Part shown: positions 38,175 through 45,877 of the stretch, one piece after another | Numbering within the stretch: the first letter of the stretch is position 1 | How the letters are laid out: each line of letters opens with the position of its first letter | Translations under genes and position numbers: made by a program | Source of the DNA: an uncultured Pseudomonadota bacterium | Lineage (GTDB): Bacteria > Myxococcota_A > UBA796 > SXON01 | Length of the DNA stretch: 56,105 nt | Assembly (NCBI GenBank): GCA_903921785.1 | Contig: CAIXRH010000075.1 | Coordinates: 1 to 56,105, forward strand | Direction of reading: 5' to 3' | The notes under the pieces: generated by a model | Databases searched by the model: none | The model's input: the letters and a program-made list of their open reading frames with translations, nothing else | What the model was told of the DNA's origin: nothing

Positions 38175-40790
38175 ATGCTCCCGCCCCGTCGCCCGGTCTC
38201 TCATGAGGCGTTCCATGCGGACGTGCTCGCCTCTACGGTTCAGAACCTCAGGTTCGCCGCGACGATCGGCATGTTCGTGGTTCCCGGGTTCTGGCTCCTG
38301 GACCGCCTGGTGGTCCCCGATCTCGCCTGGCTGTTCTTGCAGTGGCGCCTCGGGGCTTCGTGCATCCTCGCCGTGGTGGTGCTGCTCACCCGCACCCGCG
38401 CGGGACGGGAGTCCGTGGTGGCCCTCGGCTACGCGGCGCTCTTCAGCGCGGCGCTCCCGGTCTCGGCGATGGTCGCGTACATCAACCCCGGTGTCTCGCC
38501 GTACTACGCGGGGTTGGACCTCGCGATGTTGTTCGCGGGGGTGTTGTTTCCCTGGAATCCGGCCCACACCGCGGCCGTCAACAGCATCCTCGTCGCCAGC
38601 TTTCTCCTCCCGGTCGCGATGCACGGCGGCCCCTCCGATCTGGGCGCGTTCGTCAACAACACGTTCTTCCTCCTGGTCACCGCGGCCGTGTCCACGGTGG
38701 CGAACTGGTCCTTGTACAAAGAACATCGCCGGCGGTTCGATCTGTCGTGGTCGTTGGAGATGCGCTCGGCCGACCTCGCGGACGCCAACGAGCGGCTTCG
38801 GGAGGCCGACGAGCTCAAAAGCCGGTTCTTTGCCAATGTCTCCCACGAGCTGCGCACGCCGCTGACGCTCGCGCTCTCCCCCGTGGAGGCGCTGCTCGCC
38901 GACCCCACGCTCCCGCCCCGGCTTCGGGAGACGTTCCACGCGCTCCACGTCGATCTCCTCGCGCTTCGCCGGCGGATCGAGGAGCTCCTCGACCTCGCCC
39001 GGCTCGACAGCGGGCGCATGCGCGTGGTGCGCGCGCCCGTGGACCTCCCGCGGCTGGTCTCCGACGTGGTCACCGCGGCGCGGCCGTTCGCGATGCGCCA
39101 GCACATCGAGCTGGACATGGAGGCCGAACCCGGGCTGCCCCCCGTCGCGGGGGACGCCGGCGTGCTGGAGCAGATCGCCTTCAACCTCATCTCCAACGCG
39201 CTGAAGTTCACCCCGTCCGGAGGTCGCGTGTGGGTGAGCGTCAGCCGGGAGGCCTCGAACCTTCGGCTCACCGTCCGTGACACCGGACCGGGGCTCTCCG
39301 AGGCGGACCAGTCGGAGCTGTTCACCCGCTTCGGGCGCACCACCACCGCCCCGGCCGCGCGTGGCTCCGGGCTCGGGCTCGCGTTGGTGAAGGAGTTCGC
39401 GGAGCTCCACGACGGACGCGTGGCGGTCCGCTCCTCGCCCGGAGAGGGCGCCGCGTTCGACGTCTGGCTCCCCGTGGGGCCCGGCACCCTGGAGGCGGTG
39501 CCCGCCACGACCCTGCCGTGGCAGCTCTCGATGGACTTCGAGAGCGAGATGGAGCATGCGGTGCCGCGCGCCGAGCCGATGCCCGTGGCGGGCCTGGATC
39601 GTCCGCAAGTGCTGGTGGTCGACGACAACGCTCGCCTCCGCGACTTCGTCGCCCGCTCCTTGGCCGACGAGTACACGGTGGTCCAGGCGGTGGATGGCGT
39701 GGACGCCCTCGCGAGGATCGAGGTGAGCATCCCCATGGTGGTGGTCGCGGACGTGATGATGCCGCGCCTCGACGGCCGCGGGCTGCTCACCGCCATCCGC
39801 CGCGACCCCCGCCTCGCCCACCTGCCCGTGGTGCTGCTGACCGCGCACGGCGACGCCGATCTGCGCGACGAGGCGCTCGAGCTCGGCGCCTCCGACTTCC
39901 TCACCAAGCCGTTCTCGGTGCGGGAGCTCCGGGCGCGGGTGCGGAACTTCGTGGCCTTGCGGGCCGCGCAGCAGGCGTTGGCGGAGGCGAACACCGCCCT
40001 GGGGAACTCCCTGGCAGAGACGCAGGCGGCGCAGCGCCGGGTCGTGCGTGCGGAGAAGCTCGCGGCGATCGGTCAGCTCGCCGCCGGCATCGGGCACGAG
40101 GTCAAGAACCCGGTGAACTTCCTGCTCAACTTCGCGCGGCCCTCGGCGGTGCGGGTGGCCGCCCTCGCGGATCGCCTCCAGGCCGACCCCGCCGTGGCCG
40201 GGGAGCTCGGCCGCGTGCGCGAGGCCCTCACGCGCATCGTCGAAGGCGGCGAGCGCATCGTGCACATCGTCGATGGCCTCCAGGCCTTCGCGCGGGGCGG
40301 CGGCGCCCGGGTGGAGGTCGACGTGGACACGGAGGTGCGCAGCGCCTGCCGGATGGTCGAGGTTTCGCTCCGCGACAACGTGCGCCTCGTGCTCGATCTG
40401 GGCGACGTCGGCACCGTTCTCGGGAGCCCGGTGGGCGTAGGGGCAGTGGTGCTCAACCTCGTCACCAACGGGATCCAGTCCATGCCGCACGGCGGGACGC
40501 TGACGGTCATCACCCGTGGAGACGCGTCCCGGGTCACCCTCCGGGTGCGCGACACCGGGGTGGGGATGTCCGCAGAGGTCTTGGGACGGATCTGGGATCC
40601 GTTCTTCACCACGCGCCCGGCGGGGGAGGGCCTCGGCCTCGGGCTCGCGTTGGTCCACCGGCTCGTCTACGAAGAATTTGGCGGGAGGATCCTGGTGGAG
40701 TCCACGGAGGGAGAGGGGACGGTGTTCACCGCCGAGGTGCCACGGTCCTTGCCGCGGTTCGGGGGCCAGGACCTCGCGCGCACGGCGTGA
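38175..40790 (+). CDS. Hybrid histidine kinase with two kinase cores flanking a receiver
   Basis: This 871-residue membrane protein has an N-terminal sensor of about six hydrophobic segments (residues 25-190) with no named sensory domain. It then has a first kinase core with H224 in SHELRTPL, N-box SNALKFTP and G-boxes; a receiver with acidic VVDDN and phosphoacceptor D526 in VADVMMPR; and a second kinase core with H641 in GHEVKNPV, N-box TNGIQSMP and GLGLGLALVHRL. Two full kinase modules in one chain are unusual. It starts two bases after the PilZ fusion stop, so the receiver-ATPase protein, the PilZ fusion and this kinase form one operon. Confidence 0.92.
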   Translation: MLPPRRPVSHEAFHADVLASTVQNLRFAATIGMFVVPGFWLLDRLVVPDLAWLFLQWRLGASCILAVVVLLTRTRAGRESVVALGYAALFSAALPVSAMVAYINPGVSPYYAGLDLAMLFAGVLFPWNPAHTAAVNSILVASFLLPVAMHGGPSDLGAFVNNTFFLLVTAAVSTVANWSLYKEHRRRFDLSWSLEMRSADLADANERLREADELKSRFFANVSHELRTPLTLALSPVEALLADPTLPPRLRETFHALHVDLLALRRRIEELLDLARLDSGRMRVVRAPVDLPRLVSDVVTAARPFAMRQHIELDMEAEPGLPPVAGDAGVLEQIAFNLISNALKFTPSGGRVWVSVSREASNLRLTVRDTGPGLSEADQSELFTRFGRTTTAPAARGSGLGLALVKEFAELHDGRVAVRSSPGEGAAFDVWLPVGPGTLEAVPATTLPWQLSMDFESEMEHAVPRAEPMPVAGLDRPQVLVVDDNARLRDFVARSLADEYTVVQAVDGVDALARIEVSIPMVVVADVMMPRLDGRGLLTAIRRDPRLAHLPVVLLTAHGDADLRDEALELGASDFLTKPFSVRELRARVRNFVALRAAQQALAEANTALGNSLAETQAAQRRVVRAEKLAAIGQLAAGIGHEVKNPVNFLLNFARPSAVRVAALADRLQADPAVAGELGRVREALTRIVEGGERIVHIVDGLQAFARGGGARVEVDVDTEVRSACRMVEVSLRDNVRLVLDLGDVGTVLGSPVGVGAVVLNLVTNGIQSMPHGGTLTVITRGDASRVTLRVRDTGVGMSAEVLGRIWDPFFTTRPAGEGLGLGLALVHRLVYEEFGGRILVESTEGEGTVFTAEVPRSLPRFGGQDLARTA

Positions 40791-40793
40791 GCG

Positions 40794-41909
40794 CTACGCT
40801 GCGCCCGCCCACTCGAGCGCCGGTCGACCTACGTGGTACCCCTGGATGAGGTGAGCCCCGAAGCGCGCGGCCGCGAGCTCCTCCTCCTCGGTCTCCACCC
40901 CCTCCGCGATGAGCTCGGCTCCGGTGGCGCTCGCGAAGCTCGCGAGGAGCTGAATGAGGCGCTGCTTTCGGGCTTCGCGGTCCATGTTGCGGACGATGGA
41001 CATGTCGGCCTTGATGAACGCGGGCTGAAGCTCCGCGAGCACCGCGAGGCTGTTGTAGCCGGAGCCGATGTCGTCCACCGCGATGCGGAAGCCACGGCGG
41101 GTGAGCTCGTTGAGCACGTCTTCCGCACCTTCGAAGTCGGCGATCGGCGCGCGCTCGGTGATCTCCAGCACGACCCGGTCCGCCCAGGGCTCCAGCGGGG
41201 CGAACTGCTCGAGCACGGTGGCGTCGCCGAATTGGGCGGGGTGGGTGTTCACGAAGACATCGAGCGCCGGGGGCAGCCGCTGGAGCCAGCCGGCGGCGAG
41301 GCGATTCACGCACACTCCGAGGTCGGAGACGCGGGAACAGCGCTCCACGGCCTCCAAGACCGAGAGGGGGCCGGTGAGGCGCGGGTGGCGGCTGCGGAGC
41401 AAGAGCTCCACGGCGACCGGCAGGCGCTCCGTCGGCCGGACGATCGGCTGCCAGGCGAGGCCGAGCATGTCGCCCTCCACACACTCCTGGAACATCCGGG
41501 AGTGCAGCGCCCGATCGGCCGCGCGGTCGATGGCGCTGCGGACAAACCCCGCCGTCTGCTCCAGGCCGCGGATCTCCGCCTCCAGCTGCTCGACCTGGAA
41601 CGGCCGGTGGAGGAGCCGATGCGCGAGTCCTTCGGACACGGCGGCCTCCCCGTACGCGCCGCCGGGGCCGACGTGGAGCAGTCGCATCACCCCGGGGAAC
41701 GTGGAGCGCGCTTCGCCGAGGAGCGTGAGCACGGGTTCCACGCCGAGCGCGTCGGAGGCGACCAGCACGTCCACCCGCGAGGTGGCGAGCCGCTCCAGGG
41801 CTTCCGCGGGCTCCCCCACGGCGTCCACCACGTAGCCGGCGGCGGTGAGCACGCGCGCGAGCGTGGCGCGCATGTTTGCGTCACGATCAGCGAGGAGAAC
41901 GTGGGGCAT
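40794..41909 (-). CDS. Receiver-EAL protein, predicted c-di-GMP phosphodiesterase
   Basis: The ATG at 41909 gives 371 residues; the open frame upstream lacks homology. The N-terminal about 120 residues have the shape of a receiver domain (VLLADRDANMRATL), but the acceptor region reads VLVASDALG, with Asp displaced, so phosphorylation is doubtful. The EAL domain has ELLLRSRHP in place of EALLR, NTHPAQF, LEITE, AVDDIGSGYNSL, IKAD, EGVETEEE and QGYHVGRP: the metal and catalytic residues look preserved, suggesting an active enzyme hydrolysing c-di-GMP. It faces the histidine kinase gene with stops three bases apart, so it could oppose PilZ activation of the neighbouring fusion. Confidence 0.88.
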   Translation of the reverse strand: MPHVLLADRDANMRATLARVLTAAGYVVDAVGEPAEALERLATSRVDVLVASDALGVEPVLTLLGEARSTFPGVMRLLHVGPGGAYGEAAVSEGLAHRLLHRPFQVEQLEAEIRGLEQTAGFVRSAIDRAADRALHSRMFQECVEGDMLGLAWQPIVRPTERLPVAVELLLRSRHPRLTGPLSVLEAVERCSRVSDLGVCVNRLAAGWLQRLPPALDVFVNTHPAQFGDATVLEQFAPLEPWADRVVLEITERAPIADFEGAEDVLNELTRRGFRIAVDDIGSGYNSLAVLAELQPAFIKADMSIVRNMDREARKQRLIQLLASFASATGAELIAEGVETEEEELAAARFGAHLIQGYHVGRPALEWAGAA

Positions 41910-42061
41910 CGGCGGCCCATCTACCCCGCCTTCGGTTCCGGGGGGAGTGCCGGAGCCGCCCGCGTTTGGGGGATGACGGTGGCGAGTCAGGCTCGGTCCT
42001 GGGGCGGAGGCTGGCAGAATACGCAATCTCCAAATAACCCAGGCAACCCGAGAAGCCAAGG

Positions 42062-42610
42062 TCACCCGCGGGAGGTCGTGGCCAGCTTGCGTACGGCGCG
42101 GAGCACCGACTCATCCGTTTCCACGGAGGGCACCGCCTCGATCGCGACCCAACGTGCCGCCAGCGCGTCGGAGCCGGCGGCAAAGGCGTTGGAGCGCGCG
42201 CGGAGCAGGACCCGCACGTCGAAATGTTTGTGGGCGGGGTCGCCCTTGCGGGCCGGGATCTCGTGCACGTCCAGGTCGAAGACCCGATCGAGCACGTCCA
42301 CGTCGGTGAGGCCCGTCTCCTCGGCGACCTCCCGGCAGGCCGCGGCGCCCAGATCGACATCGTCCGGCTCGACGTGGCCGCCCGGCTGGAGCCAGCGGCG
42401 GAACTTCTCGTGGAAGATGAGCAGCAGCGATCCTCCGTCCGGCGAGAGCACGAAGGCGCTGGCGGTGAAGTGCCCGGGCGCCCAGAGGTCACGGGCGAAG
42501 GGGTCGGCGGCGTCGCACAGCGCCAACATCGCCGCGTGGTGGGCGGCTTCGAGGGCATCGACGGGACGGTAGCGCGCGAGCAGCGCGCGCACGGCGGGGG
42601 CGCGGTCCAT
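42062..42610 (-). CDS. NUDIX hydrolase
   Basis: The 182-residue protein has a NUDIX box, GGHVEPDDVDLGAAACREVAEETGL when read in two parts: GGHVEPDD and then REVAEETGL. The spacing between Gly and Arg is a little longer than the textbook box, but REVAEETGL carries the metal-binding glutamates. The domain opens with ASAFVLSPDGGSLLL, a typical strand. The ATG at 42610 is 25 bases from the divergent lipoprotein start, and TATCCT sits nine bases before it on the minus strand. The substrate (nucleotide diphosphate or other) is unknown. Confidence 0.9.
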   Translation of the reverse strand: MDRAPAVRALLARYRPVDALEAAHHAAMLALCDAADPFARDLWAPGHFTASAFVLSPDGGSLLLIFHEKFRRWLQPGGHVEPDDVDLGAAACREVAEETGLTDVDVLDRVFDLDVHEIPARKGDPAHKHFDVRVLLRARSNAFAAGSDALAARWVAIEAVPSVETDESVLRAVRKLATTSRG

Positions 42611-42623
42611 GGTGCGGCAAGGA

Positions 42624-42629
42624 TACACT
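42624..42629 (+). promoter_or_regulatory. -10 element candidate, leaderless type
   Basis: TACACT ends exactly six bases before the ATG at 42636. The same AT-rich patch reads TATCCT on the minus strand ahead of the NUDIX gene, so the 25-base divergent spacer could drive both genes. Confidence 0.4.
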
Positions 42630-42635
42630 GCGGGC

Positions 42636-43775
42636 ATGACGCTGCGCTTCGCCACGATCCTCGTCCTCCTCTCCGCTTGCGACGATGTGAACACCGGCAT
42701 CGGCGTGGGTCCCCGCGACACGGGGCCCGACACCGGCAACGGCGGGATCGACACGAGCATCGAGGACACCACGGACACCGACGAGGACCAGGACGACGAC
42801 GGCTTCTCGCCCTCCGCCGGCGATTGCGACGACGCCGATCCTCGCGTCTCCCCCGCGCGGGACGAAGACGGGTCGGACGAGAAGGACAACGACTGCGACG
42901 GGAAGATCAACGAGGAGTTCACCGGGGTGGACGTGGCCTGGGTCGAGTCCAGCGGCGCGGGGCACGTGCTCACGATCGACAAGATCGGCCGGATCGCCGC
43001 CGATGTGCCGACGGGCGCGTGCGTGCCCTTCTTCCTCGACCACGTGGTCCGCGACGGCCAGACCGCCGCCGACGAGTGGATCATCAACGACAGCCTCGCC
43101 GGCCTCGCCCGCGTCACGGCCGATGGCACCTGCACTCCCCTCGCCGACTTCTCCGACACCGAGGTGTACGAGTACCCGCCCTACGGCGTCACCGTCACCC
43201 CAGACGGCGCCATCTACGTGGTGTTCACCGATCAGTTCGGCACCGTCGCCGAGGACGGCACCTACACCCAGCTCGCGACGTGGGACCCCGAGGCCGACTT
43301 CCTGGGCATCGGCCTCGCCAACGACCCGAAGACCGGCCAGGTCGGCATCTTCGACATGCTCGGCGGTTTTGCCACCTGGGACGCGACGAGCGGCTTCGTC
43401 ATCGAGCACGCGCCGAACTTCGAGGCGCCGGAGCTCTCGACCGTCAGCGGCAGCCACGGCGACGACGGGAGCTGGTACGTGCCCGCGGTCTCCGCGGCCG
43501 GCTACGGCGTCTACGGCTTCAACCCCGCGTCCTCCGCCTGGGAGATGCAGGACCAGTGGACGGACGAGGACTGGGCCCCGTTCATGCTCGCGGTCGACGG
43601 CTCCGACCCGAAGCGGATGGAGTTCTACGTGACCGCGACGGCCGGCGCCTTCCAGACCGTCTGGCGCATCATCCACGGAACCAACCACGCCGACGATCTC
43701 TACGCGAGCGACGGCACGGACTTCGGCAACTACTACGGCATCGTCGCCGACGACGGCGCGGGGTACGCAAACTGA
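42636..43775 (+). CDS. Lipoprotein with MopE-like Asp-rich metal-binding motif
   Basis: The ATG at 42636 gives a lipoprotein signal (MTLRFATILVLLSAC), then an Asp/Thr/Gly-rich linker. Near residues 53-85 lies an Asp/Asn/Cys-rich unit (DDDGFSPSAGDCDDADP, then EKDNDCDGKINEE), the motif seen in MopE-type copper/calcium-binding proteins and many myxobacterial surface proteins. The rest of the 379 residues is beta-rich, with repeated segments such as GVTVTPDGAIYVV, suggestive of a propeller, including a VTPDGAIY blade. Its stop overlaps the LexA-box candidate ahead of uvrB. Confidence 0.8.
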   Translation: MTLRFATILVLLSACDDVNTGIGVGPRDTGPDTGNGGIDTSIEDTTDTDEDQDDDGFSPSAGDCDDADPRVSPARDEDGSDEKDNDCDGKINEEFTGVDVAWVESSGAGHVLTIDKIGRIAADVPTGACVPFFLDHVVRDGQTAADEWIINDSLAGLARVTADGTCTPLADFSDTEVYEYPPYGVTVTPDGAIYVVFTDQFGTVAEDGTYTQLATWDPEADFLGIGLANDPKTGQVGIFDMLGGFATWDATSGFVIEHAPNFEAPELSTVSGSHGDDGSWYVPAVSAAGYGVYGFNPASSAWEMQDQWTDEDWAPFMLAVDGSDPKRMEFYVTATAGAFQTVWRIIHGTNHADDLYASDGTDFGNYYGIVADDGAGYAN

Positions 43776-43787
43776 ACTTGCGTTCAG
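43772..43787. promoter_or_regulatory. uvrB: LexA box candidate upstream of uvrB
   Basis: CTGAACTTGCGTTCAG is a perfect six-base inverted repeat with a four-base spacer (GAAC-N4-GTTC core). It lies 24 bases before the uvrB GTG and overlaps the upstream lipoprotein stop. It differs at only one position from the Myxococcus xanthus LexA consensus as I remember it (a right half ending GTTCAG). A repressor there would block transcription of uvrB. Confidence 0.6.
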
Positions 43788-43800
43788 GTAGGGGCACGAT

Positions 43801-43806
43801 AGGAGG
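43801..43806 (+). promoter_or_regulatory. uvrB: Ribosome binding site deciding the uvrB start
   Basis: AGGAGG lies five bases before the GTG at 43812 and is the strongest ribosome site seen in the window. It fixes the non-ATG start. Confidence 0.8.
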
Positions 43807-43811
43807 GTGAC

Positions 43812-45809
43812 GTGCCGTTCAAGCTCGCCACCGACTACCAGCCCGCCGGGGACCAGCCCACCGCCATCGCCCAGCTCATCGGCGGGTTGAGGCAGGGGCT
43901 CGTCCATCAGGTCCTCCTCGGCGCCACCGGCACCGGGAAGACCTTCACGATCGCCAACGTGATCGCCCAGTGGAACCGGCCCACGCTGCTCCTCGCCCAC
44001 AACAAGACGCTCGCCGCCCAGCTCTATGGCGAGATGAAGAAGCTCTTCCCTGAGAACGCGGTCGAGTACTTCGTCAGCTACTTCGATTATTATCAGCCCG
44101 AAGCGTACATCCCGTCCTCCGATACCTACATCGAGAAGGACAGCCTCATCAACGACCACATCGACAAGCTTCGGCACGCCGCCACCCGCTCGCTGCTCGA
44201 GCGCAACGACGTGATCATCGTGGCGAGCGTGTCGTGCATCTACGGCCTCGGCTCTCCGGAAGCCTACGACGGGATGTTGTTGCTGCTGGTGCCCGGCCAG
44301 AAGATCCGCCGGAAGGACCTGCTCGCGAGGCTGGTGGAGCTCCAATACGAGCGCAACGACACCGATCTGCACCGCGGGGCGTTCCGTGCTCGTGGCGATG
44401 TCATCGAGGTGATCCCCGCCCACGAGAGCGAGCGGGCGGTGCGCATCGAGCTCTTCGGCGATGAGATCGAGGCGATCCGGGTGTTCGATCCGCTCCGGGG
44501 CACCCGGCTTGAAACGCTGGAGAAGCTCTGCATCTACCCGGCGAGCCACTACGTCACCCCGCGCGAGAAGATCGATCACGCGGTGGAGACCATCCGCAAC
44601 GAGCTTCAGGAGCGCCTGGTCCAGTTCAAGGAGCAGGGGCTGTTGTTGGAGGCCCAGCGCATCGAGCAGCGCACCTCGTTCGATCTGGAGATGATCGAGC
44701 AGATGGGGTTCTGCAACGGCATCGAGAACTACTCCCGGCACCTCACCCAGCGCCCCTCGGGGGATCCGCCGCCCACCCTGCTTGAGTATTTCCCCGAGGA
44801 CTGGCTCATCGTGATCGACGAGAGTCACGTTTCCGTGCCGCAGGTGGGCGGGATGTACCACGGCGATCGCAACCGGAAGGAGACCCTGGTCAAGTTCGGG
44901 TTCCGTCTCCCCTCGGCGCTCGACAATCGTCCGCTCACCTTCCAGGAGTTCGAAGCGAAGATCCACCGCGCGATCTACGTGAGCGCCACTCCCGCCCGCT
45001 ACGAGCTGGAGAAGGCCGAGGGGGTGGTGGCCGAGCAGGTGATCCGTCCCACCGGGCTGCTCGATCCGCTCATCGAGGTGCGCTCGGCCGGCGCCCAGGT
45101 GGATGATTGCCTCGCGCGGATTCGTGAGGTCGTGGCTCGAAACTGGCGCGTGCTGGTCACCACCCTCACCAAGCGGATGGCGCAGGAGCTCACCGACTAC
45201 TACCGGGAGCTCGGGGTCCGGGTGAAGTACCTCCACAGCGACATCGATACGCTGGAGCGGATGCAGATCCTCCGCGAGCTCCGCCAGGGCGAGTTCGATG
45301 TTCTGGTCGGCATCAACCTGCTCCGCGAGGGGCTCGACCTGCCGGAGGTCGCCCTGGTCTGCGTGATGGATGCCGACAAAGAAGGCTTCCTCCGCAGCGG
45401 CACTTCGCTCATCCAGACCATCGGCCGCGCCGCGCGGAACGCGGAGGGCCGGGTGATCCTCTACGCCGACAAGATCACCCCCTCCATGCGCGAAGCGATG
45501 GGGGAAACCGAGCGGCGCCGTGTAAAACAGCTCGCCTACAACGCCGAGCATGGCATCACCCCCACCACCATCGTGAAGAGCTTCGACTCGCCGCTCGCCG
45601 CCATCCTCGACGCCGACTACGTCACCGTGCCGAAGGAGGCCGCGGAGGCCAAGGACCTCCCAGAGATGACGCTGGAGGCCCTCCCGTTGGCGATCTCCCG
45701 CCTGCGGGCGGAGATGAAAGCCGCCGCCGCCAAGCTCGACTTCGAGCGGGCCGCGGAGCTCCGGGATCGGGTGCGAGGGCTCGAGGAGCTCCAGATCAAG
45801 GCGGGGTGA
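43812..45809 (+). CDS. uvrB: UvrABC system protein B
   Basis: The 665-residue product begins at GTG 43812 ([18 protein letters not shown]). It has Walker A GATGTGKT at residues 37-44, the beta-hairpin region with [12 protein letters not shown], helicase motifs including [20 protein letters not shown] and [12 protein letters not shown], and the C-terminal UVR domain ([17 protein letters not shown]) that binds UvrC. UvrB verifies DNA damage in nucleotide excision repair after UvrA loading. No uvrA or uvrC is nearby. A LexA-type palindrome precedes it, suggesting SOS control. Confidence 0.98.
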   Translation: MPFKLATDYQPAGDQPTAIAQLIGGLRQGLVHQVLLGATGTGKTFTIANVIAQWNRPTLLLAHNKTLAAQLYGEMKKLFPENAVEYFVSYFDYYQPEAYIPSSDTYIEKDSLINDHIDKLRHAATRSLLERNDVIIVASVSCIYGLGSPEAYDGMLLLLVPGQKIRRKDLLARLVELQYERNDTDLHRGAFRARGDVIEVIPAHESERAVRIELFGDEIEAIRVFDPLRGTRLETLEKLCIYPASHYVTPREKIDHAVETIRNELQERLVQFKEQGLLLEAQRIEQRTSFDLEMIEQMGFCNGIENYSRHLTQRPSGDPPPTLLEYFPEDWLIVIDESHVSVPQVGGMYHGDRNRKETLVKFGFRLPSALDNRPLTFQEFEAKIHRAIYVSATPARYELEKAEGVVAEQVIRPTGLLDPLIEVRSAGAQVDDCLARIREVVARNWRVLVTTLTKRMAQELTDYYRELGVRVKYLHSDIDTLERMQILRELRQGEFDVLVGINLLREGLDLPEVALVCVMDADKEGFLRSGTSLIQTIGRAARNAEGRVILYADKITPSMREAMGETERRRVKQLAYNAEHGITPTTIVKSFDSPLAAILDADYVTVPKEAAEAKDLPEMTLEALPLAISRLRAEMKAAAAKLDFERAAELRDRVRGLEELQIKAG

Positions 45810-45840
45810 TCCCTTCGGTCGAGGGGTGGTTTTTGGTCCC

Positions 45841-45877
45841 CCCTCCCGGCCCTCCTCAACCCTCGCGAGCCACGACC
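45841..45877 (-). repeat. Interspersed repeat family A, copy 3
   Basis: On the minus strand it reads GGTCGTGGCTCGCGAGGGT and ends GGCCGGGAGGG. It covers the last codons and stop of the tgt fusion gene, with the convergent uvrB stop 31 bases away. Confidence 0.7.

Noticed and set aside
42489-45551. A 1020-codon open frame antisense to uvrB, the lipoprotein and the NUDIX gene
   Set aside because: High GC keeps antisense frames open; the sense strand encodes clear UvrB. The translation has no domain.
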